A stretch of DNA of 23,866 bases from Candidatus Margulisiibacteriota bacterium (GTDB lineage Bacteria > Margulisbacteria > WOR-1 > O2-12-FULL-45-9). The notes beneath the pieces are model-generated. The model was given only the letters and a program-made list of their open reading frames with translations. It made no database searches and was not told where the DNA came from. Position numbers and translations under genes: made by a program. Location: contig JASEHX010000011.1 in the NCBI GenBank assembly GCA_030018645.1, forward strand, positions 1 to 23,866. Direction: 5' to 3'. Positions 1 through 7,030 of the stretch are shown here, in pieces. Numbering within the stretch: the stretch's first letter is position 1; the number at the start of each line of letters is the position of its first letter.

Positions 1-39
1 AATTTAATTAACCTAAACCAAATATTGCCTATTGACATA

Positions 40-327
40 TTACCGCATCACTTTAAAATCATTTCCATATCTTGCCTTGACAGTTAGGATAATTAATTCC
101 TTTCTTGTGTACTTAAAATAAACGGTAACTTCTTTCTTGTTGTAATGTTTTCCTTCCCATTCTTTCTCATAAGGAAAAACCAACGTTTTTCCAGCGGTTC
201 CTTCCTTTGCATCAAGAGCCCTACAGCCTTTAGCTAATGTCAATTCGATTTCAGCAATCGAAATGCCCCTTTGCAACATTCTGGCCTTCAAATGGGCATG
301 AATATCTATTTTTAGTTTTTTTCTCAA
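40..327 (-). CDS. DUF4258-like small protein
   Basis: This is a 95-residue basic protein. It opens with a histidine-containing amphipathic stretch followed by ARMLQRGIS and an EIELTLAKG turn, then beta-rich segments (TVYFKYT, LIILTVKARYG). That layout matches DUF4258, a small family related in fold to RelE/BrnT-type toxins. The family function is not well established, and no partner antitoxin is visible because the window ends just downstream. The frame opens with TTG at 327. No ATG lies upstream in frame, and the first internal Met is residue 17, which would remove the conserved N-terminal helix. A -10-like GATAAT with a TG extension sits 8 nt before the TTG, so the transcript may be almost leaderless and the start is uncertain. 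The gene diverges from the symporter locus. Confidence 0.6.
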   Translation of the reverse strand: MRKKLKIDIHAHLKARMLQRGISIAEIELTLAKGCRALDAKEGTAGKTLVFPYEKEWEGKHYNKKEVTVYFKYTRKELIILTVKARYGNDFKVMR

Positions 328-335
328 TGCATTTT

Positions 336-344
336 ATTATCCCA
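336..344 (-). promoter_or_regulatory. Extended -10 promoter of the DUF4258 gene
   Basis: On the minus strand this reads TGG-GATAAT, ending 8 nt before the TTG start at 327. No convincing -35 box was found. It resembles the other extended -10 boxes placed just before start codons in this window. Confidence 0.35.
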
Positions 345-370
345 CATAAATTACTCCGTCGCAATCTTTT

Positions 371-399
371 TTGAAAACATCGTTCCCATCTGTTATATT
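371..399 (+). promoter_or_regulatory. Sigma70-type promoter of the symporter locus
   Basis: TTGAAA (371-376), a 17-bp spacer and TATATT (394-399) form a good sigma70 promoter, with a TGT extension before the -10. Transcription should start near 406, only about 5 nt before the ATG at 411, and no ribosome binding site fits in between. This is presumably the original promoter of the symporter gene. It would now transcribe the duplicated 5' fragment, the DUF1016 gene, the intact symporter and the small subunit as one unit. Confidence 0.65.
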
Positions 400-410
400 A
401 CTTAACAGCT

Positions 411-527
411 ATGGCACAGCGTGAAAAGTGGGGGACAAAAATTGGCGTAATCCTGGCAGTGGCCGGATCGGCCGTTGGCTTGGGGAATTTCCTGCGCTTT
501 CCGGTGCAGGCGGCGCAAAACGGCGGC
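411..527 (+). repeat. Direct repeat copy 1: symporter 5' end
   Basis: This 117-bp tract matches 1579-1695 at 108 of 117 positions with no gaps. Eight of the nine differences are synonymous; the remaining codon change is Ala2 to Ser (two base changes in that codon). The last 42 bases (486-527) are identical to 1654-1695. Similarity stops abruptly after GGCGGC at 527. Confidence 0.9.
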
Positions 528-542
528 ATGTTTTGGCAATGA
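411..542 (+). pseudogene. Truncated 5' copy of the sodium symporter gene
   Basis: This 43-codon frame begins MAQREKWGTK and follows the first 39 residues of the intact symporter at 1579, ending in QAAQNGG. It then runs into four unrelated codons (MFWQ) and a TGA at 540-542. It contains the first-helix sodium-site motif GLGNFLRFP but nothing beyond it, so it cannot transport. It still has the strong promoter at 371-399. The stop lies 9 nt before the DUF1016 ATG, so the fragment may now act as a leader reading frame that feeds ribosomes to the nuclease by termination and reinitiation. The truncation is seen directly; the leader role is inferred. Confidence 0.8.
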
Positions 543-551
543 AGGGAAACA

Positions 552-1592
552 ATGACTAAGAATTTACCAAAGAAAAGGGAATATCAGGAGCTTATTGAAA
601 CAATTGGTAGTTTGCTTCAGCAAGCAAGACAAAAAACATTCCAGGTTATTAATAATGTATTGGTTAGAACCTATTGGGAAATAGGTCGTCTTATTGTTGA
701 ATATGAAAACAATGCTGGAGAAAAGGCAGAATATGGGGGCAAACTGTTCGAAAAGATTGCGGCTGATTTAAGAAAAGTATATGGCAAAGGCTTTAGCCGA
801 AGCAATGTTATATATATGCGCCTCTTGTATCTTAAATATCAAAAAAGTCAGACACTGTCTGACCAATTGAGCTGGAGCCATTACGTTGGGCTGCTTGGGG
901 TTACCGACGATCTAACTCGTACTTTTTATGAAAAGGAATGCGTTGCCAATCGCTGGAGCGTTAGAGAATTAGAGCGGCAAATAAATTCCATGCTTTTTGA
1001 ACGGTTGGCATTAAGCCGCGACAAGAAAGGGATATTAAAACTTGCGGGAAAAGGCCAGGTAATTATCCAAGCACAAGATGTAGTAAAAGATCCTTATGTC
1101 CTAGAATTTTTGGGAATACCGGAAAAGCACCAGCTAAGTGAGAAAGAGATCGAGCAAAAAGTTATTGATAATATGCAGGCATTTCTGTTGGAGCTTGGTA
1201 AAGGGTTCTCCTTTGTAGCTCGACAATTTCGCATGACCTTAAATAATCAACATTTTCGTGTCGATTTGGTATTCTATCACCGAATATTAAAGTGTTTTGT
1301 GTTGATGGACCTTAAACTTGGCAAAATAGCCCATCAAGATATTGGTCAAATGAATATGTATCTGAATTATTTCAAAAAAGAAGAAATGGCCGCGGATGAT
1401 AACGAACCAATCGGCATAGTCCTAGGGGCAGAAAAGGATCATGTCCTGGTTGAATATGCGCTTGGCGGGATATCTAATAAACTTTTTGCTTCAAAATATC
1501 GATTAGAATTACCGGATAAAGAATTACTGCAAAAAGCCGTTGAACAAATTGTTGCTTGCGAAAAAGAGGCAACCCGTCATGTCGCAACGTGA
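552..1592 (+). CDS. DUF1016 (YhcG) family PD-(D/E)XK nuclease
   Basis: This 346-residue protein has the two-part YhcG architecture. The N-terminal DUF1016_N helical domain is at about 10-155 (RTYWEIGRLIVEYE near 39-52, FSRSNVIYMR near 81-90). The C-terminal nuclease domain is at about 180-330. Likely catalytic residues are Asp238 in FRVDLVFYH and Asp253-x-Lys255 in LMDLKLGKI (the family usually has ELK), with Gln266 of GQMNMYL as the usual following Gln. Family members often neighbour restriction systems and are presumed DNA nucleases; the substrate is unknown. Start ATG 552 follows AAGGG by 5 nt. The last four codons and stop overlap the symporter start (1579-1592), so its C-terminal residues HVAT are read from symporter start sequence in another frame. 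Its upstream flank is a broken copy of that same gene. Confidence 0.85.
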   Translation: MTKNLPKKREYQELIETIGSLLQQARQKTFQVINNVLVRTYWEIGRLIVEYENNAGEKAEYGGKLFEKIAADLRKVYGKGFSRSNVIYMRLLYLKYQKSQTLSDQLSWSHYVGLLGVTDDLTRTFYEKECVANRWSVRELERQINSMLFERLALSRDKKGILKLAGKGQVIIQAQDVVKDPYVLEFLGIPEKHQLSEKEIEQKVIDNMQAFLLELGKGFSFVARQFRMTLNNQHFRVDLVFYHRILKCFVLMDLKLGKIAHQDIGQMNMYLNYFKKEEMAADDNEPIGIVLGAEKDHVLVEYALGGISNKLFASKYRLELPDKELLQKAVEQIVACEKEATRHVAT

Positions 1593-1695
1593 AAAATGGG
1601 GGACAAAAATTGGCGTAATCCTGGCGGTGGCAGGATCGGCCGTTGGTCTGGGCAATTTCCTGCGCTTTCCGGTGCAGGCGGCGCAAAACGGCGGC
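1579..1695 (+). repeat. Direct repeat copy 2: functional symporter 5' end
   Basis: This is the downstream copy of the 117-bp repeat, and it continues without a break into the rest of the symporter gene. Unlike copy 1, its ATG is preceded by a purine-rich AAAGAGG (1562-1568) inside the DUF1016 coding tail, which can serve as a ribosome binding site. Confidence 0.9.
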
Positions 1696-3120
1696 GGCGC
1701 CTTCATGATCCCTTACTTTATTTCGCTTTTTCTTTTAGGTCTTCCGCTGATCTGGATTGAGTGGGCCGTGGGCCGCTACGGCGGATTATTTGGTCACGGG
1801 ACCGCTCCCGGGGCTTTTCATCGATTAGCGAATCACCGCATTGCCAAATATCTAGGGGTCATTGGGGTTTTTGGGCCGATCGTAATTTTTGTTTATTATA
1901 CCTACATCGAGTCCTGGCTCTTGGGCTACATGTTTTTCGCGGCTACCGGCCAATTGTTTGCTAATATCAGTGCCGCTGGCATGCAATCATTTTTGCTGGC
2001 TTATCAGGGATTAGCCCCGCACAGCAATTTGTGGACGGCCTACATCTTTTTTGTGATTACTTTTGTGTTAAATTTTTGGATTTTATCCCGCGGTATCAAG
2101 GGCGGCATCGAATTGTTATGCAAAATTGCCATGCCGCTGCTTTTTCTCTTTGCGGTTATGGTGGTTGTGAGGGTTTTGACCTTGGGGCCGCCCAATCCTG
2201 CTCACCTTGACTGGAATGTGATCAATGGCTTGGGAGCGCTGTGGAACCCGGACTTTAGCCAGTTATTGAACGCCAAGACCTGGCTGGCGGCGGCGGGGCA
2301 AATCTTTTTTACTTTGTCCATCGGCATGGGGACGATTTTGGCTTATGCCAGCTACCTTTCCCACGGCGACGATATTGTGTTGTCCGGGTTAACGGCCGCT
2401 TCAACTAATGAATTGGCTGAAGTTGTACTGGGTGGAAGCATTGCAATCCCCTTAGCTTTTGCTTTCCTGGGGCCCATCGGCATGCAGGCGGCGGCCTCTT
2501 CTGGCGCCTTCAATTTGGGCTTTATCACTATGCCTTTGGTCTTTGGCCAAATTCCACTTGGGCCTTTATTCGCCTTCTTATGGTTTGCCTTGCTTTTTTT
2601 GGCGGGGATAACATCGTCGGTCTCTTTGATGCAGCCAGCGGTATCTTTTTTGAAAGACGATTTTAAAATTAGCCACAAAAAAACGATTTGGATTTTAACC
2701 ATTGTTACTTTTTTGCTCTGCCAGCCCGGCATTTTCTTTTTAGGGAAAGGGGTAATAGACGAAATGGATTTTTGGGCGGGAACTTTTGCCATTACCCTTT
2801 TTGCCGCCATAGAATATTTCTTGTTTGTTTGGGTATTTGGGATTGAAAAGGCCTGGGAAGAAATCCATCATGGGGCAGAGCTAGTTATCCCCAAATTCTA
2901 TAAGTTCATCATTAAATACATTACCCCGCTGTTATTAATTTTTATCCTGGGGTTCTGGTTTATCCAGCAAGCGATACCAACGATTTTGATGCATGGGATA
3001 CCGAAAGAGAACGTTCCCTTTGTCCTGGCTACTCGGATTGGCTTGGTAATTATGTTTTTAGCCGTAGCGGGGTTGCTGCGCTACGCTTGGTACAAGTTTA
3101 AAAGGAATGAAATAGCATGA
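1579..3120 (+). CDS. Neurotransmitter:sodium symporter (SNF) family transporter
   Basis: This 513-residue integral membrane protein belongs to the NSS/SNF family, which couples sodium influx to uptake of amino acids or related amines. The family signature is in helix 1 (GSAVGLGNFLRFPVQAAQ, residues 19-36), where backbone and Asn groups bind sodium and substrate. The remainder is about eleven hydrophobic segments, ending in a short basic tail (YKFKRNEIA). The ATG at 1579 is preferred over one at 1540 because MSQREKWGTKIG is the usual cytoplasmic N-terminus and matches the duplicated fragment at 411. The gene overlaps DUF1016 by 14 nt upstream and the MetS-like gene by 4 nt downstream, so translation is probably coupled. 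The MetS partner points to a MetP-like transporter of methionine, alanine or similar neutral amino acids; the actual substrate cannot be read from the sequence. Confidence 0.9.
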   Translation: MSQREKWGTKIGVILAVAGSAVGLGNFLRFPVQAAQNGGGAFMIPYFISLFLLGLPLIWIEWAVGRYGGLFGHGTAPGAFHRLANHRIAKYLGVIGVFGPIVIFVYYTYIESWLLGYMFFAATGQLFANISAAGMQSFLLAYQGLAPHSNLWTAYIFFVITFVLNFWILSRGIKGGIELLCKIAMPLLFLFAVMVVVRVLTLGPPNPAHLDWNVINGLGALWNPDFSQLLNAKTWLAAAGQIFFTLSIGMGTILAYASYLSHGDDIVLSGLTAASTNELAEVVLGGSIAIPLAFAFLGPIGMQAAASSGAFNLGFITMPLVFGQIPLGPLFAFLWFALLFLAGITSSVSLMQPAVSFLKDDFKISHKKTIWILTIVTFLLCQPGIFFLGKGVIDEMDFWAGTFAITLFAAIEYFLFVWVFGIEKAWEEIHHGAELVIPKFYKFIIKYITPLLLIFILGFWFIQQAIPTILMHGIPKENVPFVLATRIGLVIMFLAVAGLLRYAWYKFKRNEIA

Positions 3121-3224
3121 CAGTCGGCGGCTGGATTTTCTTAATGGTTTGTTGGGCTATAATCCTTGGTCTTTCGGCCTTTTGCTTCTATCGTGTGCTG
3201 GTGGAGTCGGAGGAAGAGCTGTAA
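3117..3224 (+). CDS. MetS-like small subunit of NSS transporter
   Basis: A 35-residue single-helix membrane protein starts MTVGGWIFLMVCWAIILG and ends in an acidic tail (ESEEEL). Its ATG overlaps the symporter stop as ATGA, a typical translational coupling. Tiny hydrophobic proteins placed directly after NSS genes form the MetS family, named for the small subunit needed by the Corynebacterium methionine/alanine importer MetP. Length, topology and position all fit. It is easy to miss because of its size. The assignment rests on context and general pattern, since conservation in this family is low. Confidence 0.75.
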   Translation: MTVGGWIFLMVCWAIILGLSAFCFYRVLVESEEEL

Positions 3225-3231
3225 TATGCGC

Positions 3232-3259
3232 TTGACAAGCAAATAAATAGGTGTATAAT
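3232..3259 (+). promoter_or_regulatory. Consensus sigma70 promoter of the DUF4143 gene
   Basis: TTGACA (3232-3237), a 16-bp spacer and TATAAT (3254-3259) are both perfect consensus boxes. The predicted start of transcription, 7 nt after the -10, falls on the A of the ATG at 3266. The mRNA would therefore be leaderless. This also rules out the in-frame GTG at 3251, which lies inside the promoter. Confidence 0.85.
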
Positions 3260-3265
3260 TGGGTT

Positions 3266-4438
3266 ATGATTGCAAGGATGCTGAATTTATCCGCTTTGAA
3301 AAACTCAATTTTTCTCTTTGGGCCAAGACAAACCGGGAAAACTTCCCTGATAAGCAATACTCTCCAGCCGGACTTGTTTATTAATCTTTTGGATTATGAT
3401 TCTTTCATGCGCTATTCGACCGATCATTCGCTGCTGGTTAAAGAAGTTGACCGATTAACCAAGGGTCACGCACTGGTTGTCATTGATGAAATTCAAAAAT
3501 GCCCTGATTTATTAAATTCTGTCCATTTGCTGATGGAGCAGAAAAAAAAGGTTAAATTTATTCTTACCGGTTCAAGCGCCCGCAAGTTACGGAAAGCCGG
3601 CGTTAACTTGTTAGGCGGCAGGGCCATAACCGCCCATCTTTATCCTTTGATTCAAAACGAACTAAAAGATTTATTTATTCTAGATGATGTCCTTCATTAC
3701 GGATCTCTGCCAAAAATATATTTGGAAAATAATCTGCCGGAAAAAATACGCTTATTAAAAAGCTATGTAGATACTTATCTTAGAGAAGAAATTGCGCAAG
3801 AGGCAATAGTAAGGAATCTCCCCGCTTTTACCAGATTTCTAGAATTTGCAGCCGATGAAAACGGCAATATTTTGAATTTTCAAAAAATTGCCCGGGAAAT
3901 AGGAATACATTCAAAAACAATCAAAGAATATTTCCAAATTCTGGAAGATACGCTTATTGGGAAAATGTTATACCCATATAAGAAATTATCACGCAGGCGG
4001 TTAATCTCTCACCCAAAATTTTACTTTTTTGACTGCGGGATTGTAACGGCTTTAAAAAGAGGGCTGCAAAAAGAGCTGATAAAATCTTCGGCCGAATACG
4101 GCCGGGCCTTTGAGCATTGGGCCTTCCTAGAGTTGACGGCCGCGATTGATTATTATGAGATCGAAGCAAGCGTATATTTTTACCGAACCGCGGATGGGGC
4201 GGAAGTTGATTTTATTATTGAGAAAGGCGATGAATTATGGGCGGTTGAGGCCAAAGCATCACAGCATCCCGACTTAGCTTCATTGAGAGGGTTAAAAGGT
4301 TTTCTAAAGGAAAACCCAAAAGCAAAAGCGGTTTGTCTTTGTACTACCCCGAGGCCGTATGCAGACAGCAAAATTGAATTTATATCCTGCCGGGATTTTA
4401 TTTTATTCTTAAAAGGAGGGGAACATAAACTCGGATGA
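3266..4438 (+). CDS. AAA ATPase with DUF4143 C-terminal domain
   Basis: This 390-residue protein has an N-terminal AAA domain with Walker A (GPRQTGKTS, residues 19-27), Walker B (ALVVIDEIQK, about 69-78) and a sensor-like FILTGSSARKL (98-108). Next comes an arginine-rich helical middle, then a DUF4143 domain near the C-terminus with the restriction-nuclease-like signature EVDFII...AVEAKAS. The family is abundant and patchily distributed in bacteria and archaea, and its role is unclear. The gene has its own consensus promoter and a probable leaderless start, because the in-frame GTG at 3251 overlaps the -10 box. Its stop overlaps the dxr start by 4 nt (ATGA), so an accessory gene of the kind usually horizontally acquired appears to drive an essential isoprenoid gene. 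Confidence 0.85.
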   Translation: MIARMLNLSALKNSIFLFGPRQTGKTSLISNTLQPDLFINLLDYDSFMRYSTDHSLLVKEVDRLTKGHALVVIDEIQKCPDLLNSVHLLMEQKKKVKFILTGSSARKLRKAGVNLLGGRAITAHLYPLIQNELKDLFILDDVLHYGSLPKIYLENNLPEKIRLLKSYVDTYLREEIAQEAIVRNLPAFTRFLEFAADENGNILNFQKIAREIGIHSKTIKEYFQILEDTLIGKMLYPYKKLSRRRLISHPKFYFFDCGIVTALKRGLQKELIKSSAEYGRAFEHWAFLELTAAIDYYEIEASVYFYRTADGAEVDFIIEKGDELWAVEAKASQHPDLASLRGLKGFLKENPKAKAVCLCTTPRPYADSKIEFISCRDFILFLKGGEHKLG

Positions 4439-5577
4439 AAAAAGCGCTCTCCATCCTAGGATCCACCGGCTCCATTGGCAGGCAAACATTGGAAGTTGTT
4501 TCGATCTTCCCTAGCAGTTTGACGGTGGTTGCCTTGGCCGCTAAAGATGAAGTTGATTTAATTATTGAACAAATCAAAAAGTTTTCCCCCAAACTGGTTT
4601 CGGTTGAAAATGAGGCCGTTAAAACTAAGGTTGAAGAAAAATTGGGCGACTCCAAAACACAGGTTGTTTTCGGCGCTGAAGGACTCTTAAAGGTTGCTGC
4701 TTTACCAGAAGCCAAAATGGTGGTTGTCGCCATCCCCGGATCTTTATCCCTAACGGCAGTGTTGGAAGCAGTAAAGCTGAAAAAAGACATTGCCCTGGCC
4801 ACCAAAGAAGTCCTTGTAACTGCCGGGGAAATCTTTATGCAGGAAGTAAAATCTGCCGGCATAAAGGTTTATCCGATTGACTCCGAGCATAGCGCCATTG
4901 TCCAGTGCTTGCAAGGCGAAGATCCCAAAACGATTAAGAAATTAATTTTAACAGCCTCTGGCGGCCCGTTTCTAAAAACGCCGCTGGAAAAATTGGCGGC
5001 TATGACGGCCAAAGATGCCCTCCAACATCCCACTTGGAAAATGGGCCCCAAAATAACTATTGATTCAGCCACCCTGATGAATAAAGGGCTGGAAGTGATT
5101 GAAGCCCATTATCTTTTCGGTCTCGATTATTCACAAATTGAAGTCGTCATCCATCCGCAAAGCATTATCCACTCCATGGTGGAGTTTGTGGACGGATCAA
5201 TTAAAGCCCAGCTGGGAGCGCCCGACATGCGCGTCCCCATCCAATATGCTTTGCTTGAGCAAAGCCGCGCACAAAATATGTGGAGCCGCTTGAGTTTTGT
5301 TAAATCACTTGACATGACTTTTATACCACCGGATAAAAATAAGTTCCCCTGCCTGGGATTGGCCTACGAAGCCGGCCAAAAGAAGGGAACGGCGCCGGCC
5401 GTAGTGAACGCGGCCAATGAAGAGGCCGTTAAATTGTTCCTCAAAGGCAAAATTAACTTTGCTCAAATCGCCGAAAAAATCAAGGCGGGCATGGACCAGC
5501 AGCAAATGGTTGAAAATCCAACCCTGGAAGATATTCTAACGGCAGATAGATGGGCAAGAGAGAACCTTGTTATCTGA
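4435..5577 (+). CDS. dxr: 1-deoxy-D-xylulose 5-phosphate reductoisomerase
   Basis: This 380-residue enzyme performs the second step of the MEP isoprenoid pathway, converting DXP to 2-C-methyl-D-erythritol 4-phosphate with NADPH and a divalent metal. Visible motifs are the nucleotide-binding GSTGSIGRQTL (9-19), the metal ligands Asp149 and Glu151 in IDSEHSAI, the LTASGGPF loop (172-179), and TIDSATLMNKGLE with metal ligand Glu220. IHPQSIIHSMVEF follows. The usual NKE near residue 124 reads TKE here. Length is normal for the family. An AAGGAGGGG tract at 4413-4421 lies about 13 nt upstream, and the start overlaps the DUF4143 stop. In many bacteria dxr is followed by the rseP protease gene; here the next gene faces it and the 3' ends overlap by 8 bp. 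Confidence 0.95.
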   Translation: MKKALSILGSTGSIGRQTLEVVSIFPSSLTVVALAAKDEVDLIIEQIKKFSPKLVSVENEAVKTKVEEKLGDSKTQVVFGAEGLLKVAALPEAKMVVVAIPGSLSLTAVLEAVKLKKDIALATKEVLVTAGEIFMQEVKSAGIKVYPIDSEHSAIVQCLQGEDPKTIKKLILTASGGPFLKTPLEKLAAMTAKDALQHPTWKMGPKITIDSATLMNKGLEVIEAHYLFGLDYSQIEVVIHPQSIIHSMVEFVDGSIKAQLGAPDMRVPIQYALLEQSRAQNMWSRLSFVKSLDMTFIPPDKNKFPCLGLAYEAGQKKGTAPAVVNAANEEAVKLFLKGKINFAQIAEKIKAGMDQQQMVENPTLEDILTADRWARENLVI

Positions 5578-6952
5578 TTGGTTCTTCCAAAAACGTCAAT
5601 ATAATTGGCCAAACCCGCTGGTCAAAGTCTGGGTTAACACACGCAATATCCAGATGCCGCATCCCGTCAGCTACTATCCCGACAATCGGGCACCGTCCAA
5701 TCCAGGGAATAACCTGATCTACAAGTTCCTCGGATCGTAATCCAACTAAGGCGACACGGTCATGCATGGCTGGATCATGCACTAGCCGGGCATATAGTCC
5801 TTCTACCGGAGCCAAGGGATCATCGTGGCCAACTAAGCGCACATTCCTTTGATTAGGGACCCAGACCGGTGGGGTATTAGTTAATCCCGGGAAAGAACCA
5901 TCGCGAAAACTTTCGGTCATCATCATGGCTAAGGAAAGAGAAAAGGTCTGCACTGAATAATCAAACATTTCTTTGACCAGAGCCGGGGAAAAAGCAGGAT
6001 TAGCAGAAACCATGCTTATGTGGCTGGGCCCGCCGATGGTTATGCCATAAGGCAAGATATTTCCCAATATTCCCCTTAAAGCGTTATAAGGAATCCGAGG
6101 CAGGTAGGGCGCCACAGTTGGAATAAAGGAGAGGATAAAGGGATAAAAAGGATGCATGTCGGGAAGCGGCGTTTCAGGAGTAGCAATCGTCATTTTATTT
6201 TTAAAGAGACCCGCAAACGCGGGGTCCTGTAAAATTTGCTCTTTATTGCGGGTCATATAAAGGTTAAGGACAATACCTCCTAAACTATGGGACAAGAAAT
6301 ATAAACCTCTTTCCGACAGCTCAGGATGTGTTCTTAGATATTGCACAAAAGCCGGCATAATTTCATCGACAATAGTATCAACATCGTTCTTTTCTGACGG
6401 ATAGTTTTTGTTTTTGCCAATGCCCGGGAAATCAACAATGATAACCCTGAAACCCTTCTCAATCATCCGCTTTAGGATAGAATCTCGGGTGCCTGGGTCC
6501 GCTTCCCCAATGCGAAAAAAACCCTCGGTAGACATGCCAATCCCTGCCATAAGAACGACGCATTTGCCGTTCGTTCCTTGGTCGCGCGGGGTAAGTTCGG
6601 TGATATCGAACTCTGCCCCGGTGGTTGAACGTAATGTAATATGCTTTTTTAAATAATAAGGTGGGGCCTCCGTCCTTGAAGGGATCGCTAGAGGAGGCAA
6701 GATCCCAAAATGGTCCACCTCCCTTAGAAGGCCTCTTGCTCCGTCCAAGTAGGCATCTCTTCCAGCTAAAACAATCCTGTTGCCATGAGGATGTTTCTCC
6801 AACTTGATTCGGGCGGCAATAATGGTGGCGGCAGAAGAGCCGCAAGCCCGTCGGAGAAGGATATCTGCACGGCTTAAAGGGGGAGGCAAATATCCTCCGG
6901 GTAAAGGATAATTGCGCATTCTCTCTCTAATACTAATTGATGGGGCATTCAT
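5570..6952 (-). CDS. Alpha/beta-hydrolase fold protein
   Basis: This 460-residue protein has an alpha/beta-hydrolase core from about residue 105 onward. The oxyanion region is CVVLMAGIG, followed by VIIVDFPGIGKN. The nucleophile elbow is SHSLGG (221-226, Ser223). A likely acid is Asp377 or Asp378 in GHDDPLAP, and a likely histidine is His433 in GMRHLD. The first 100 residues are proline- and arginine-rich, not hydrophobic, and not part of the hydrolase fold. There is no signal peptide, so the protein is probably cytoplasmic. The substrate is unknown; esterase or lipase activity is the default guess. ATG 6952 has no ribosome binding site. A weak TGC-TATTTT box (6973-6981, minus strand) lies 20 nt upstream and diverges from the valS promoter. 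The 3' end overlaps dxr by 8 bp. Confidence 0.75.
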   Translation of the reverse strand: MNAPSISIRERMRNYPLPGGYLPPPLSRADILLRRACGSSAATIIAARIKLEKHPHGNRIVLAGRDAYLDGARGLLREVDHFGILPPLAIPSRTEAPPYYLKKHITLRSTTGAEFDITELTPRDQGTNGKCVVLMAGIGMSTEGFFRIGEADPGTRDSILKRMIEKGFRVIIVDFPGIGKNKNYPSEKNDVDTIVDEIMPAFVQYLRTHPELSERGLYFLSHSLGGIVLNLYMTRNKEQILQDPAFAGLFKNKMTIATPETPLPDMHPFYPFILSFIPTVAPYLPRIPYNALRGILGNILPYGITIGGPSHISMVSANPAFSPALVKEMFDYSVQTFSLSLAMMMTESFRDGSFPGLTNTPPVWVPNQRNVRLVGHDDPLAPVEGLYARLVHDPAMHDRVALVGLRSEELVDQVIPWIGRCPIVGIVADGMRHLDIACVNPDFDQRVWPIILTFLEEPIR

Positions 6953-7012
6953 GGCTTTTAAGCTTTTCGAACAAAATAGCAGCGCGTTTCACTTAATTTG
7001 TGGGCCGATCCG

Positions 7013-7021
7013 TGCTAAAAT
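7013..7021 (+). promoter_or_regulatory. Extended -10 promoter of valS
   Basis: TGC-TAAAAT is followed by 9 nt and then the valS ATG at 7031. The 17-bp-distant -35 (TTAATT, 6993-6998) is poor, which fits dependence on the TG extension. No ribosome binding site is present between the box and the start codon. Confidence 0.5.
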
Positions 7022-7030
7022 TAAATCACT

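Larger units (their letters stand above)
528..1695 (+). mobile_element. Candidate nuclease insertion carrying a replacement symporter start
   Basis: If 411-527 is the native start of the symporter gene, then 528-1695 is an inserted block of about 1.17 kb. It would contain a short junction, the DUF1016 nuclease gene, and a second 117-bp version of the symporter 5' end that rejoins the host gene in frame. The block has no transposase, terminal inverted repeats or tRNA target. The layout resembles homing-type elements of fungal mitochondria, which carry a nuclease gene plus a substitute end for the invaded gene. The block boundaries follow directly from the duplication. That it moves, and that the nuclease drives the movement, is inference. 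Confidence 0.5.

Noticed and set aside
1..25. Similarity of the first bases (TTAATTAACCTAAA) to the 24-bp units at the window end
   Set aside because: About 14 of 17 bases match, but the sequence is A/T-rich and short, so chance similarity is likely.
1540..1578. Upstream in-frame ATG for the symporter at 1540
   Set aside because: It would add MNKLLLAKKRQPV from inside the nuclease coding tail; the duplicated copy at 411 and the family N-terminus both place the start at 1579.
2352..2810. 152-codon minus-strand frame opposite the symporter
   Set aside because: Lys/Pro/Ala-rich translation of the antisense of transmembrane codons, without any start signal.
3251..3265. GTG start for the DUF4143 gene at 3251
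   Set aside because: The GTG directly abuts, and the next codons lie inside, a perfect TATAAT -10 box, so it is unlikely to be transcribed; ATG 3266 is used instead.
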